From: Deltaproteobacteria bacterium | Lineage (GTDB): Bacteria; JADJOY01 | Length of the DNA: 64,000 bases | Assembly: GCA_016713535.1 (NCBI GenBank) | Contig: JADJOY010000008.1 | Location: 124,001-188,000, forward strand | Direction: 5' to 3' | Part shown: positions 1 through 9,555 of the stretch, in pieces | Layout: each line of letters begins with the position of its first letter | How positions within the stretch are numbered: position 1 is the stretch's first letter | Notes under the pieces: model-generated | Told to the model about the DNA's origin: nothing | Databases searched by the model: none | What the model saw: only the letters and a program-made list of their open reading frames with translations | Translations under genes and position numbers: made by a program

Positions 1-1
1 G

Positions 2-2518
2 GTGGGTCCACGAGGCAACCTGACGAACTTCGTCGCCGACATCCTCGGGACACGCCCCCACGCCGCGGTCGCCCTCGACGCGCGCCGCAAGAACGGCATC
101 GAGCAGCTCTGTCGCGCGGTGGGGATGCTGGTTGCCCACGGCGTCGACGTTCGCCTCGACGCCCTCATCGAGAGTCGTGGGCCCGTGGAGCTCGAGCTGC
201 TCGGCACGGTGCACCGCCTTCCAGACGACCCACCGCTCAAGTTCGCGCTCCCCGAGCTCAAGCTCAGCGACGAGGTCGTGGCGCGCGCCCAGGAACGGAT
301 GAATCGCGTCGCGGCGAGCGCGGAGGCCGACGGGCGCCGGCCGGTCACGGCCGCTCCGCCGCGCGCCTCGACGCCCGCATCGGCGAGCGGCGACGGTCAC
401 TCGAACGGTGACGGACACGCAGCCGTCACGCCCAGGCCGCTGGTGCGCGGACTGATGCGGCCGGGTGCGTCGGCGCCGCAGGTGAGCGCTGCGCCTCCGT
501 CACCGCCGTCGTCGACGTCGCACCCGTCCAGCTCGTTCGTCCCCGGTCCAGTGGAGGTGTCGACGCTGGTCGCGCCCGTGGCGAGCACCGCACCGGTGAG
601 CGCACGTCGCCGCGCGCTCGCCGATTACCAGTCGACGATGCGGCTCTTCCTTGATACGCAGGAGCTGGTGATGCGCGCCGCGATCGACCGGAGCCCCGGG
701 GCGATCGCGGCTCGGCCAGGACCGCCCGCGCCTCGTCAGGCACCGGTCGTACCCGCGGCCCTACCCGTGAGCACGCCCGCGACGGCGGAGCGACGGCCCG
801 GACCGGCGCCACTCGTGACGCGCGTGCTCGAGCACGAGCCCGGAAAGCGGATCCTGGTCGAGTGCGAGCTCGACTCCGATCGCCTCGGTTTCCTCATCGA
901 CCACACCTTCTTCGGCCGCGAGCTCTCGGTTCGCGACCCCTCGCTCCGCGGGCTGCCGATCATGGCTCTCGCGATGTCCGAGGAGGTCATCGCGGAGGCG
1001 GCGCTGCTGCTTCACCCGGGGCTCAGGACCTTCGCGCTCTCGGACGTGAAGACCTCGGGGTGGCTGGTGTTCGATCCGCCCGAGCGCACCATCCGGGTCG
1101 AGGTGGTGACCGAAGGCGAGCGTGCCGCGCGCGGCCGCGTGTACGAGGCGGACGGCATCGGCTCGGGTGGCACGATCGTCGAGGCGGTGGTCGAACTCTC
1201 GGACGGTCCGCGCGACCTCGGTGCACCGATGGTGCCGGATCAGGGGCGGGCGCCTGCGCGGATCCCGCCCGAGCACATGTACGGCCGGATGCTGTTCCAC
1301 GGTCCGTCGTTCGCCGGGATCGTCAGTGCCGAGCGCTCCGACGCCAACGGGGTCGCGGCGACGCTCGTGCAGCCCGACCCCGACCTGCTCTTCATGCCGG
1401 ACGCACCTGGCACCCCGGCGATTCCCGCTGCGCTCATCGACACCGCGGGTCACGTGCCGGGTCTCGAGATCCTCGGGCCGTGGCGCGACGACGATCCCAC
1501 CATCACGCTGATCTTTCCGAACGGCTACCGGCGTGTGGAGTGGGTCGACCTCGCCGGCTCGCGCGAGTCCCTGCCGACGGTGTCGACGGTGGTCCGCGAG
1601 GGTAGCAAGGTGCTCTCCGACGTCGAGCTGCGCGACCCGAGCGGGCGAGTGGTGCTCCGGGTCCTCGGCCGCTCGGACGAGACCGTGCAGCTCCCGACCG
1701 GGCTCTATCACTACGGCTCGGCGCCGCGGCAGCCGGTGATGACCCGCGACATCAGTCCGCTCTTCGCCGGCGTTCCGGGGCTCGACGGCGGGCTGGTGTG
1801 CGAGATCGGCTCGGTCGGCAGCCCGATCGTGGTCAAGCACCTCTGGCAGCGTGCGCTCGCGCACATGATCCTGAGCCGGGCCGAGCGCAAGACGTTCGAG
1901 TCGCTCAAGCGTCCGCCGGTGCTCACGGCGGGGTGGCTGTTCGGGCGTGTCGTTGCGAAGGACGTGGCGCGACGTTTCGCACGGCTCGACGTGTGCATGG
2001 CCGACGTCGAGATCGTGAACGACGCCCACGGGGCGCCGCGCCCGGTGCTGCCGGGCGCGAGGCTTCCCCTCGTGAGCCTCGCCCACACCGGCTTCGCCGC
2101 GGTCGCGGTGGCGGGTGATCCCACACGCTTCGCGGGCATCGGCATCGATGTGGAGCCGATCGGCACCATGGACGTCGGGCTGGTGAACGACGCCTTCAAC
2201 CCGTCGGAGCGCGTGCTGCTGCTCAATGCGGCGCGGGCGTCGGGCGAGCCGCAGGACGCGTGGCTGCTCGCGGCGTGGTGCGCCAAGGAAGCCGCCGGCA
2301 AGGCGCTCGGGCGCGGCGTGCTGGGCGGCCCGCGTGCGATCGAGGTCGTGGCCGCCGACGGCGCGCAGGGCCGCATTTCGGTGGAGCTCCGCGGCGCGAT
2401 GGCCGAGGCGTTCCCCGGCTGGGCGCGGCGCCGCATCCACACCTATCGACGCATCACTTCTTCCAGAAACCATTCGATCACGTTGTGCCTACTCAACAGC
2501 GAGGCGTCGTCGGCGTGA
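2..2518 (+). CDS. Type I polyketide synthase, C-terminal part (AT end - dehydratase - PPTase)
   Basis: This is the 838-residue C-terminal part of a multidomain iterative polyketide or polyunsaturated-lipid synthase; the start lies outside the window. Residues 1-55 resemble the end of an acyltransferase module of the HglE/PfaA/enediyne type. A Pro/Ala-rich linker follows to about residue 270. The double-hotdog dehydratase spans about 280-590, with its catalytic His in 'DHTFFG' (His301) and a DxxxH pair in 'IDTAGH' (Asp480). A Sfp-type phosphopantetheinyl transferase fills about 640-830, with 'GIDVEP' and 'WCAKEAAGKA'. No ACP or ketoreductase lies between the AT end and the dehydratase. A discrete ACP and SDRs encoded downstream could supply these in trans. 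The fused PPTase would load that ACP, which is an inference. The domain families are recognised with good confidence; the product is unknown. Confidence 0.85.
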   Translation: MGPRGNLTNFVADILGTRPHAAVALDARRKNGIEQLCRAVGMLVAHGVDVRLDALIESRGPVELELLGTVHRLPDDPPLKFALPELKLSDEVVARAQERMNRVAASAEADGRRPVTAAPPRASTPASASGDGHSNGDGHAAVTPRPLVRGLMRPGASAPQVSAAPPSPPSSTSHPSSSFVPGPVEVSTLVAPVASTAPVSARRRALADYQSTMRLFLDTQELVMRAAIDRSPGAIAARPGPPAPRQAPVVPAALPVSTPATAERRPGPAPLVTRVLEHEPGKRILVECELDSDRLGFLIDHTFFGRELSVRDPSLRGLPIMALAMSEEVIAEAALLLHPGLRTFALSDVKTSGWLVFDPPERTIRVEVVTEGERAARGRVYEADGIGSGGTIVEAVVELSDGPRDLGAPMVPDQGRAPARIPPEHMYGRMLFHGPSFAGIVSAERSDANGVAATLVQPDPDLLFMPDAPGTPAIPAALIDTAGHVPGLEILGPWRDDDPTITLIFPNGYRRVEWVDLAGSRESLPTVSTVVREGSKVLSDVELRDPSGRVVLRVLGRSDETVQLPTGLYHYGSAPRQPVMTRDISPLFAGVPGLDGGLVCEIGSVGSPIVVKHLWQRALAHMILSRAERKTFESLKRPPVLTAGWLFGRVVAKDVARRFARLDVCMADVEIVNDAHGAPRPVLPGARLPLVSLAHTGFAAVAVAGDPTRFAGIGIDVEPIGTMDVGLVNDAFNPSERVLLLNAARASGEPQDAWLLAAWCAKEAAGKALGRGVLGGPRAIEVVAADGAQGRISVELRGAMAEAFPGWARRRIHTYRRITSSRNHSITLCLLNSEASSA

Positions 2519-2575
2519 GCCGCTGACGGCGACCCGGAGCCCGGTGTGGCTACGGGAAGGGCCGAGGAAAGGACC

Positions 2576-4159
2576 ATGAAAACCATCCTGTTCGGACTCG
2601 ACGGAGCGACCTACACGGTGCTCGACCACATGGTCGCCCATGGCGTGATGCCCAACTTCAAGAAGTTCCGCGACGAATCCACGTCGTGTCGGCTGCGCTC
2701 GACGCCGTTGCCGATCACGCCGCAGGCGTGGACCACCCTCGCCACCGGCCGCAGCGCCGGGAACCACGGCATGCACGACTTCCTGCGCTACGAGCCGACC
2801 CAGGACGGCGTCTACTTCCGCGTCAACGACTACCGGACGATCGCGGTCGAGACCATCTGGCAATACGTCTCGGATCGGGGCAAGCGCGTCACGGTCCTCA
2901 ACTTCTTCGGCACCGCTCCGCCGCCCAAGATCAGTGGACACGTGATGCCGGGATTCGTGCCGCCCAAGCACCTCCGGCGCTCGAGCCATCCGTCGGACCT
3001 GTTCGCGAAGCTCCAGCACGTCGACGGCTTCGACGTGAACGTCCTCGGTCTGGACACCAACATCGAGAAGATGGGGTTGCAGAAGCTCGACCCGGACCAG
3101 TGGGTGGAGTGGATCGACCTCCACATCCGCCGCGAGAAGGCGTGGTACGGGATCCTCGACCACCTCATGCGGACCGAGCCGAGCGATCTCACTGCGATCG
3201 TGTTCGACGGCGTGGACAAGATCCAGCACCTTGCCTACCGCTACATGGATCCCTCGACCATCCCGGAAAAGCCCCTCGACTGGGAGAAACGGGTCATCGA
3301 GCGCTGCAAGACCTACTTCAAGCAGGTCGACGACTTTCTCGGCGCGGTCGTGAAGAGCGCCGGTAAGTGGGCGCGCATCTTCATCGCCTCCGACCACGGA
3401 TTCACGGTGACGACCGAGATCGTCTACGTGAACAAGTTCCTCGCCGACAACGGCTACCTGACGTGGCGTGGCGAGGTCGCCGAGGACGCCAAGGAGGCAG
3501 TCTTCGTCGACAAGCTCCCCAACCTGGTGAGCGCGATTGACCTCAAGAAGACCAAGGCGTTCGCGATGACGCCGAGCTGCAACGGCATCTACATCAATCG
3601 CCAGCACCTGACCCCGGAAGAGGCGGACAAGGTCCGCGACGAGCTCATCGAGAAGCTCTACAAGCTCAAGGGCCCGGACGGCGGGCTGGTGGTCGCCGAG
3701 ATCAAGAAGCGGGAGGACTGGTGGCCCGGCCCCTTCACCGAGCGCGCTCCCGACCTCACCCTGACGCTGCGCGACCACGGCCTGATCTCGATCCTGAACG
3801 GTAAGTCGGTGGTGGTTCCGCGCGAGGAGCCGGCCGGTACGCATCATCCCCACGGCGTGCTGCTCGGGCGCGGCCCCGGCATCGTCGAGGGTCAAGAGCT
3901 CGAAGCGCGCGACATCATCGAGGTCCCGCAGCTTCTGCTGCACAGCCTCGGTCTCGAGATCCCCGGCGACTACGAAGGCACGTTCCCCACGGCTTTCTAC
4001 GAGGCCGAGTACCTCGCGAGCGATCCGCCGCGCAAGGCGGAGGCTCCGGTCGCGGCAGCCGCCGCCAGCGCCGCGGGCGCCACGGACGAGGCCAACCTCG
4101 ACGAGGACGAGGAGGCCGCGATCATGGAGCGCCTGCGCGGCCTCGGCTACGTCGAGTGA
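2576..4159 (+). CDS. Type I phosphodiesterase / alkaline phosphatase superfamily hydrolase
   Basis: A 527-residue metal-dependent hydrolase of the alkaline-phosphatase/nucleotide-pyrophosphatase fold. The metal-binding Asp is in 'GLDGATY' (Asp9), and the nucleophile region is 'TPQAWTTLATG' near residue 50. Further ligands are in 'SDHGF' near 271 and 'GTHHPHG' near 421. The C-terminal 'ERLRGLGYVE' is typical of the family. No signal peptide is visible, so it is probably cytoplasmic. I chose ATG 2576 because 'GAGGAAAGG' lies just upstream; an in-frame GTG at 2546 is less likely. It sits between the PKS and a propeller-methyltransferase gene, so it may remove or transfer a phosphoryl or sulfuryl group on the pathway product. 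The substrate cannot be read from sequence. Confidence 0.85.
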   Translation: MKTILFGLDGATYTVLDHMVAHGVMPNFKKFRDESTSCRLRSTPLPITPQAWTTLATGRSAGNHGMHDFLRYEPTQDGVYFRVNDYRTIAVETIWQYVSDRGKRVTVLNFFGTAPPPKISGHVMPGFVPPKHLRRSSHPSDLFAKLQHVDGFDVNVLGLDTNIEKMGLQKLDPDQWVEWIDLHIRREKAWYGILDHLMRTEPSDLTAIVFDGVDKIQHLAYRYMDPSTIPEKPLDWEKRVIERCKTYFKQVDDFLGAVVKSAGKWARIFIASDHGFTVTTEIVYVNKFLADNGYLTWRGEVAEDAKEAVFVDKLPNLVSAIDLKKTKAFAMTPSCNGIYINRQHLTPEEADKVRDELIEKLYKLKGPDGGLVVAEIKKREDWWPGPFTERAPDLTLTLRDHGLISILNGKSVVVPREEPAGTHHPHGVLLGRGPGIVEGQELEARDIIEVPQLLLHSLGLEIPGDYEGTFPTAFYEAEYLASDPPRKAEAPVAAAAASAAGATDEANLDEDEEAAIMERLRGLGYVE

Positions 4160-4217
4160 CGGTTCACGTGGCTGCCGCGGCCCCGCTGCGGCGGCCCTCC
4201 CCTTCCACGAGCCCCCG

Positions 4218-6794
4218 GTGAGCCCGGTTCACACCTCCGCGGCGCGCGACGGCGCGTTCGCGCGCGCTCGGGGCCCGGCCGAGCCGCGACCGCTCGGGCT
4301 GAGCGCGGGTCACTTCCGGTGCGTCGCCAAGCGCGGCTTCGGCGACGGCCGGAACTCCTATGCGTGGGGCTGCACGTGGTTCCAGAACCACGTCTACGTG
4401 GGCACCAATCGCCACATGCTGGTGCTCATGAAGGCGCGTTTCCCGTATTCGGTGCCGACCGAGATCTGGCCGGTGCCGATGCCCGAGTCGGTGTTCGACC
4501 TCGACCTCGCCGGTGAGGTCTGGCGCTACGACCTCGACGCCGACACCTGGAAGCGCGTCTACAAGAGCCCGATGACGATCGGCACCAACGGCAAACCGGT
4601 ACCGGTGGCGTACGGTTTCCGAAACATGGGCGTGTTCCAGGGGAAGAGCGACACGCGTCCGGTCATCTACACCATCCCGTCGTGCGGCTCGTACGGTCAG
4701 GGACCGGTGCTGCTGCGCTGCGAGGACGGCGAGACCTTCGAGCAGGTGAGCCAGCCCGGGCTCGGGCTCGAAGATCCGAACGTGGTCTCGTACCGCGGCG
4801 TGGTGCCGTTCAAGGGCCAGCTCTACATCACGCCCTCGGGCTCCCGGGGAGGACTCTGCAACGAGGCCTTCAACACCTCCGTGCTGTGCACCGACGACCC
4901 ACTGCGCGGGAAGTGGGAGATCTCGAACCCGCCGTTCTTCGGCGATCCGACGAACCGCGGCATCTTCGACCTCGGCGTCGCCAACGGCTTCCTCTATGCG
5001 GGCACCATCAACGTCCGCCACGGGGCACAGCTCTGGAAGACCGACGGCGAGGGCCGCCCGCCGCACCGCTGGACCAAGGTCGCAGACCTCGGCTTCGACC
5101 GCGGTCCGCACAACGAGATGGTGCTGTGCTTCGCCGAGTTCAACGGCGCGCTCTACGTCGGCACCGGGATCCAGAACGGTGGCCACGACCGGATCAACAA
5201 CGTCGGCCGCGCCGCGTGCGAGATCGTGCGGGTATGGCCGGACGACCGCTTCGAGGTGGTGGTGGGTGAGCCGCGCATGACCCGCTACGGGTTCCAGTCG
5301 CCGGCCAGCGGGCTCGGTCCCGGCTTCGACAATTTCTTCGCCGGCTATCTGTGGCGGATGCGCGCCCACGATGGTGCCCTCTATGCGGGAACTTTCGACG
5401 TGTCGTCCTTCCTGCCGTACGCGGACCGCAACGCCTGGGACGATCGGGTACGGCGCCTCATCGATCCGGTGACCCTCGAGCGCTTCCTCGAATTCAAGGG
5501 CGGCACCGAGCTGTGGCGGACGACCGACGGCGACCACTGGACGCCTGTGACCAAGAACGGCTTCGGCAACCCTTACAACTACGGTATCCGCGCGATCCTC
5601 TCGACACCGCGCGGCCTGTTCGTGGGCACCGCCAACCCGTTCGGTCCCCAGGTCGCGATCAAGGGGCCGAACGGCTGGCGATACGAGGACAACCCGCGCG
5701 GCGGGATCGAGATCTGGCACGGTTCGCTCGACCACCACGGTGAAGGCGATCCGGTCGCAGAGGAGATCGCGCTCGCGGGTGGCCACGAATTCGACGACGT
5801 CGTCGAGATGGGCGTCGTCGAGGCGCGTGTCGCGGCGGCGGTGAGTGGCGTGACCCTGGGAGGCGAGGGCACCGACATCGTGGGCGGCGAGCACCTCCTC
5901 GACGGTCTGCTGGCGCCGGTGGCGCACGCGGCGCGTGACGAGGACGCGTTGCTCGCCGCCGAGCGCGAGCGCGACCCGCACGGCGCCCTCGCGGGCATCG
6001 GCCCCGACGCGGTGGTACCCACCTTCTCGGTGCGCGCGGAGGTCGACGCCTACTTCGCTGGTACCAGCCTGCGTGACGCAGGGCTGTGGAGGCGTGGCGG
6101 CCCGGGCCTACGCAACGTGGGCGCGTGGCGCGAGGACCTCTCCACGCCGGCACAGGCTGCAGAGGCGCTGGTGGTGGAGATGGCGCTGCGCGTCGCGCCG
6201 CCGGATCCGGCGAAGCAGGTGGGTCCCGAGCACATCCTGGTGCTCGGCGCCGGCGCGGAGGACCTCGAGCGCGTGGTGCGCGCCACGCGGCCCGGCGCGC
6301 GCGTCGCGGCACTGCTGCCCCAGCACGATGGCCGCATCGCCGCCGCGGATGGCGCGTTCGACGCCGTCCTGTGGGTCGGCGCGGGCCGTGAGCTCCGGCG
6401 GGTCTCGGGGTGGCGCGAGGTGCTGCGCGTGCTGAGGCCGAACGGCGAGTTGGTCGTGTCCGAGCTGGTCGGCGGGCGCCTCACCGGCGAGCTCGAGGGC
6501 GAGGCGCTGCTGGCCGCGGCCGACCGCGAGGCGGCTCTCGAGGGCTACGCACGCGAGTTGACCGGCGCGGGCTTCACCGGCGTCGCGGTGATCGACGTGA
6601 CCCGCGAAGGCTGGGAGCGCTTCTACCATCACAGCCGCCAGTTCTTCTCCACCAAGGTGCTCTTGCTCCAGCTCGAGGGCCCGCAGTGCGCCGACGTGCT
6701 GGCCGCTCTCCCCGGCGGGGGTGAGGTGATCGCCGCGCACGCCTTCGCTCACGCGCGGAGGCCGGCCGGGTCGCGCGGAGGAGCGCGAGCGTGA
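4218..6794 (+). CDS. Beta-propeller-like protein fused to a SAM methyltransferase-like domain
   Basis: An 858-residue protein with two unlike halves, starting at a GTG. Residues of about 35-510 carry a recurring short beta motif at blade-like intervals ('HVYVGTN', 'GQLYITPS', 'GFLYAGT', 'GALYVGTG', 'GALYAGTF', 'GLFVGTA'), which suggests a six- or seven-bladed propeller. A charged, Ala/Gly/Val-rich linker follows. Residues of about 670-830 resemble a class I methyltransferase: the motif I region is 'HILVLGAGAEDL', then 'FDAVLWVGAG' and 'LRPNGELVVSEL'. The glycine-rich loop is unusual, so activity is uncertain. There is no signal peptide. The stop overlaps the start of the next SDR gene, so the two are translationally coupled. 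A catalytic propeller or a scaffold role are both possible. I do not know a named family with this fusion. Confidence 0.7.
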   Translation: MSPVHTSAARDGAFARARGPAEPRPLGLSAGHFRCVAKRGFGDGRNSYAWGCTWFQNHVYVGTNRHMLVLMKARFPYSVPTEIWPVPMPESVFDLDLAGEVWRYDLDADTWKRVYKSPMTIGTNGKPVPVAYGFRNMGVFQGKSDTRPVIYTIPSCGSYGQGPVLLRCEDGETFEQVSQPGLGLEDPNVVSYRGVVPFKGQLYITPSGSRGGLCNEAFNTSVLCTDDPLRGKWEISNPPFFGDPTNRGIFDLGVANGFLYAGTINVRHGAQLWKTDGEGRPPHRWTKVADLGFDRGPHNEMVLCFAEFNGALYVGTGIQNGGHDRINNVGRAACEIVRVWPDDRFEVVVGEPRMTRYGFQSPASGLGPGFDNFFAGYLWRMRAHDGALYAGTFDVSSFLPYADRNAWDDRVRRLIDPVTLERFLEFKGGTELWRTTDGDHWTPVTKNGFGNPYNYGIRAILSTPRGLFVGTANPFGPQVAIKGPNGWRYEDNPRGGIEIWHGSLDHHGEGDPVAEEIALAGGHEFDDVVEMGVVEARVAAAVSGVTLGGEGTDIVGGEHLLDGLLAPVAHAARDEDALLAAERERDPHGALAGIGPDAVVPTFSVRAEVDAYFAGTSLRDAGLWRRGGPGLRNVGAWREDLSTPAQAAEALVVEMALRVAPPDPAKQVGPEHILVLGAGAEDLERVVRATRPGARVAALLPQHDGRIAAADGAFDAVLWVGAGRELRRVSGWREVLRVLRPNGELVVSELVGGRLTGELEGEALLAAADREAALEGYARELTGAGFTGVAVIDVTREGWERFYHHSRQFFSTKVLLLQLEGPQCADVLAALPGGGEVIAAHAFAHARRPAGSRGGARA

Positions 6795-7559
6795 GCGCCG
6801 CCGACGAGCGCCTCGACCTCGCCGGTCAGGTCGCGGTGGTGACCGGTGGCTCGAGCGGTATCGGGCTCGCCGTGGCGGTGGAGCTCGGCCGCCGAGGGGT
6901 GCGCGTGGTGATCGCGGGTCGCGACGCCGAGCGGGTCGAGAAGGCGGCGGCGAGCGTGCCGGAGGGGCTCGGGGTCGCGGGCTGTGACGTCCGCGACCGC
7001 GCCTCGATGGAGGGCGCTCTTCGAGCGCGCGCTGGCTCGGTTCGGCACGGTCGACCTGCTGATCACCAGCGCAGGGCTGGGCGCGAGCCCGCGCTCCCGC
7101 AAGGGGCTGCCGATCGCGCTCATGCACCTGAGCCCCGAGGAGTGGGACGACGTCGTCGACACCAACGTGCGCGGCCCGTTCCTGGCGTGTCAGCTGGCGG
7201 CCCGCGTGATGGCGGGGCAGGGCGGCGGCCAGATCCTCAACGTGTCGTCGGCGCCGGCGGCCCGCCGCGGCTACGCGTACGCGGCGAGCTACTGCGCCTC
7301 GAAGCACGCGCTGAACGTGTTCTCGCAGTCGCTCGTGGAGGAGCTCGAGCCGCATGGTATCCGCGTGATCACGATGCTTCCCGACATGGTCGACACGCCG
7401 ATGGTGCAGGGGACCCAGCTCACCGCGGGCGGCATGCTGAGGCCGCGCTCGGTCGGCGAGTTCGTCGTGGACTGCTTGGCCCAACCGTGGGACGTGCGAT
7501 TCGACCAGCCGGTGCTCCTGCCGCTCAGCTCCGGCTCCTACCAGCAGAAAGGTCACTGA
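6791..7559 (+). CDS. SDR-family oxidoreductase (one frame break)
   Basis: A short-chain dehydrogenase/reductase of about 255 residues, probably a trans-acting ketoreductase of the PKS pathway. The cofactor motif 'TGGSSGIG' is near residue 19 and the catalytic motif 'YCASK' near 166, preceded by 'NVSS'. GTG 6791 overlaps the preceding stop. The N-terminal part reads in one frame up to 'DRASMEG', and the rest continues in the next frame from 'LFERALARFGTVDLL'. One surplus G in the run at 7012-7014 explains this. Conservation on both sides of the break favours a sequence error over a dead gene. The next SDR begins one base after this stop. Confidence 0.8.
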
Positions 7560-7560
7560 G

Positions 7561-8313
7561 ATGGAGATCCCGGGCTCGGTCGTCGTCGTCACGGGTGCTG
7601 CCCACGGAGTGGGGCTCGCGGTCACGCGCCTGCTGGCCGAGCGGGGCGCGTCGGTGCTCGCCGCCGACGCGGACGGAGACGCGCTCGCCGCCGCCGCGAG
7701 TGGTCTCGACCCCGAGCGCTTCGCGACCCACGTGTGCGATCTCGCCGGTGCCGAGGCGTGCGCGGCGCTCGTCGCGGCGGCCCCCGCGCGCTTCGGCAAG
7801 CTCGATGCCGTGGTACACGCCGCTGGGGTGCGCGCGGCACGTGGCTCCGCGCTGCTCGACCTCGACGACGCGAGCTACGACGCGAGCGTTGGCGCGGGGT
7901 TGCGCGGCGCCTTCTTCGTGAATCGCGCCGCGCTCAAGGCGCTCACCACCCAGCGCCGCGGCGAGCTGGTGAACGTGGCGGCGGTGAGTGGTCGCAAGGG
8001 GCGCGCGCAGGACTCGCTGGGCAGCGCTGCGCAGGCGGGCGTGATCGGGATGACCGAGGCGCTGGTGGAGGAGGTGCGCGCGTTCGGCGTGCGGGTCCAG
8101 TGCGTGATCGCGCCCGTTGCGCTCGAGCTGGCGGGCGCCGAGCCTGCGGTGGGCCCCCCGGTGCCCGACGAGCGCGTCGCGGAAGCGGTGCTCTTCTGTC
8201 TCGGGCTGCCACCCGACGCGTGCTGCGAGAACCTCGTGGTCCAGCCGTTCAGCGGCGGACGCAGCCGCGCCAGGAAGGCGGCGCCCAAAGCGCCGCCTCA
8301 CGCAGCCGGTTGA
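7561..8313 (+). CDS. SDR-family protein lacking the catalytic Tyr and Lys
   Basis: A 250-residue short-chain dehydrogenase homologue. The N-terminal Rossmann motif is intact ('TGAAHGVG', residues about 11-18), as is the central 'HAAGV'. Where active members have Tyr-x-x-x-Lys before 'AGVIGMT', this protein has 'LGSAAQAGVIGMT'. Aligned on that block, Tyr is replaced by Gly and Lys by Gln. The reading frame is intact and codon use matches the neighbours, so this does not look like pseudogene decay. It may bind the cofactor and act as a structural or regulatory partner of the flanking SDRs, which is an inference. It starts at ATG 7561, immediately after the previous stop. Confidence 0.85.
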   Translation: MEIPGSVVVVTGAAHGVGLAVTRLLAERGASVLAADADGDALAAAASGLDPERFATHVCDLAGAEACAALVAAAPARFGKLDAVVHAAGVRAARGSALLDLDDASYDASVGAGLRGAFFVNRAALKALTTQRRGELVNVAAVSGRKGRAQDSLGSAAQAGVIGMTEALVEEVRAFGVRVQCVIAPVALELAGAEPAVGPPVPDERVAEAVLFCLGLPPDACCENLVVQPFSGGRSRARKAAPKAPPHAAG

Positions 8314-8437
8314 AGCGTGTCACGCGCCGGTCAGGGGACGACGCGGAGCGTCGAGCGGAGTTACACCAAACGGATCGAGTCGGACCGAGCAGGCGGTGAG
8401 GGGCCGCCCCCGACGTGTTCGACGAGGAGAAGAAGCG

Positions 8438-8743
8438 ATGAGCGCACAAGGTGGAACGGCCACTCGCGAGGGAATCCTGGCCGAGGTCGTGAAGGTGCTG
8501 ACCGAGCTGACCGAGGACTGGGACGTCGACTTCGGCGCGGGGCTCGGCGCCGACACCCGGCTGGTGAGCGATCTCTCGTTCGAGTCGATCGACGTGGTCC
8601 ACTTCGTCACGGCCCTCGAGGAGCACTACGGGCGGCGGGACCTGCCGTTCCAGGACATCCTCATGGAGGACGGAAAGTACGTGGAGGACATCCGGGTCGG
8701 CGACGTCGTCGACTTCTTGGCGAAGCAATTCGGCGCGGCGTGA
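8438..8743 (+). CDS. Discrete acyl carrier protein
   Basis: A 101-residue acyl carrier protein. Ser50 in 'FESID' fits the phosphopantetheine attachment site (usually DSL/DSI; here Glu precedes the Ser). The next helix is 'VVHFVTALEEHYG', and the C-terminal 'VGDVVDFLAKQFG' is typical of a carrier helix IV. The start is ATG 8438, preceded by the purine-rich 'GAGGAGAAGAAG'. The nearest likely modifying enzyme is the PPTase domain fused to the PKS at 1-2.5 kb. Because no ACP is seen in the visible part of the PKS, this protein may carry the growing chain. The 124 bases before it show no gene. Confidence 0.85.
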   Translation: MSAQGGTATREGILAEVVKVLTELTEDWDVDFGAGLGADTRLVSDLSFESIDVVHFVTALEEHYGRRDLPFQDILMEDGKYVEDIRVGDVVDFLAKQFGAA

Positions 8744-8795
8744 GCGGCGCGGCCGCCGCGCCGGTGAACGGCGCGGGGCCGGGGGAGCGGATCGG

Positions 8796-9551
8796 ATGGG
8801 ACGGCTCGACGGACAGGTGGTGATCGTGACCGGGGGCACCGGCGGTATCGGCCGCGCGGTGTGCCGGGGCGTGGTGGCCGAGGGCGGCCGGGTGACCGTC
8901 GCCGACGTCGGCCGGGAGCGGATCGACGAGGTCGTCGCCGAGCTCGGCTCGGAGCGCGCGCTGGGGTTCCCGTTCGAAGCGCGCGAGGACGAGAACCACG
9001 CGCTCGTCCAGACCACGCTCTCCACGTTCGGCCGCATCGATGGACTGGTCGCCGCGGCGGGCATCCTGCGCAAGCGCGGAACGCCGCCCAAGCCAGTGGT
9101 GCAGATCACCGTCGATGAGTGGGACGACGTGATCGACATCAACCTGAAGGGCACCTTCCTGAGCAACCGCGCGGTGCTGCCGACGCTCATCGCCCAGCAC
9201 TCGGGCACGATCGTGAACGTGTCGTCGGTCTCGGGGCTAGTGGGGCGCGCCCACGACGGCGCCTACTGCGCCTCGAAGTTCGGGGTCGTGGGCCTGAGCC
9301 AAGTGCTCGCGGAGGAGGTGCGCCGCGACGGCGTGCGCGTCCAGGTGGTGTGCCCGCACGCCATCGACACGCCGATGTGGGAGCAGAACCATCCGGTGCC
9401 GAAGCCCGGCGACGCGCTACCGCCAGAGCGGGTCGGCGAGCTGATCGTCACTTTGCTCGCGCTTCCCGCCGACACCACCCTACTCAACGTGCAGATCGCG
9501 CCGCTCGGCGCCCGCAAGCGCAAGCCCAAGCCCGAAACCGCCGCGAGCTGA
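8796..9551 (+). CDS. SDR-family oxidoreductase (FabG-like ketoreductase)
   Basis: A complete 251-residue classical SDR. It has 'TGGTGGIG' near residue 12, 'NVSSVSG' and the active-site 'YCASKFGVVGLS' near 157. A Lys/Arg-rich tail ends the protein. ATG 8796 follows 'GGGGGAG'. It is the third SDR in 2.8 kb and the only one that is both unbroken and catalytically intact. It is therefore the best candidate for the trans ketoreductase working on the ACP-bound chain, although sugar or sterol substrates cannot be excluded. The following esterase starts five bases after its stop. Confidence 0.88.
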   Translation: MGRLDGQVVIVTGGTGGIGRAVCRGVVAEGGRVTVADVGRERIDEVVAELGSERALGFPFEAREDENHALVQTTLSTFGRIDGLVAAAGILRKRGTPPKPVVQITVDEWDDVIDINLKGTFLSNRAVLPTLIAQHSGTIVNVSSVSGLVGRAHDGAYCASKFGVVGLSQVLAEEVRRDGVRVQVVCPHAIDTPMWEQNHPVPKPGDALPPERVGELIVTLLALPADTTLLNVQIAPLGARKRKPKPETAAS

Positions 9552-9555
9552 GCGG

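Noticed and set aside
761-2473. Long antisense open frame (570 codons) opposite the PKS, and similar ones at 14301-16553, 16511-18577, 26281-28353 and others
   Set aside because: They lie opposite genes with clear domains. Their composition (His/Arg/Asp-rich, no motifs) is that expected of the complement of GC-rich coding DNA.
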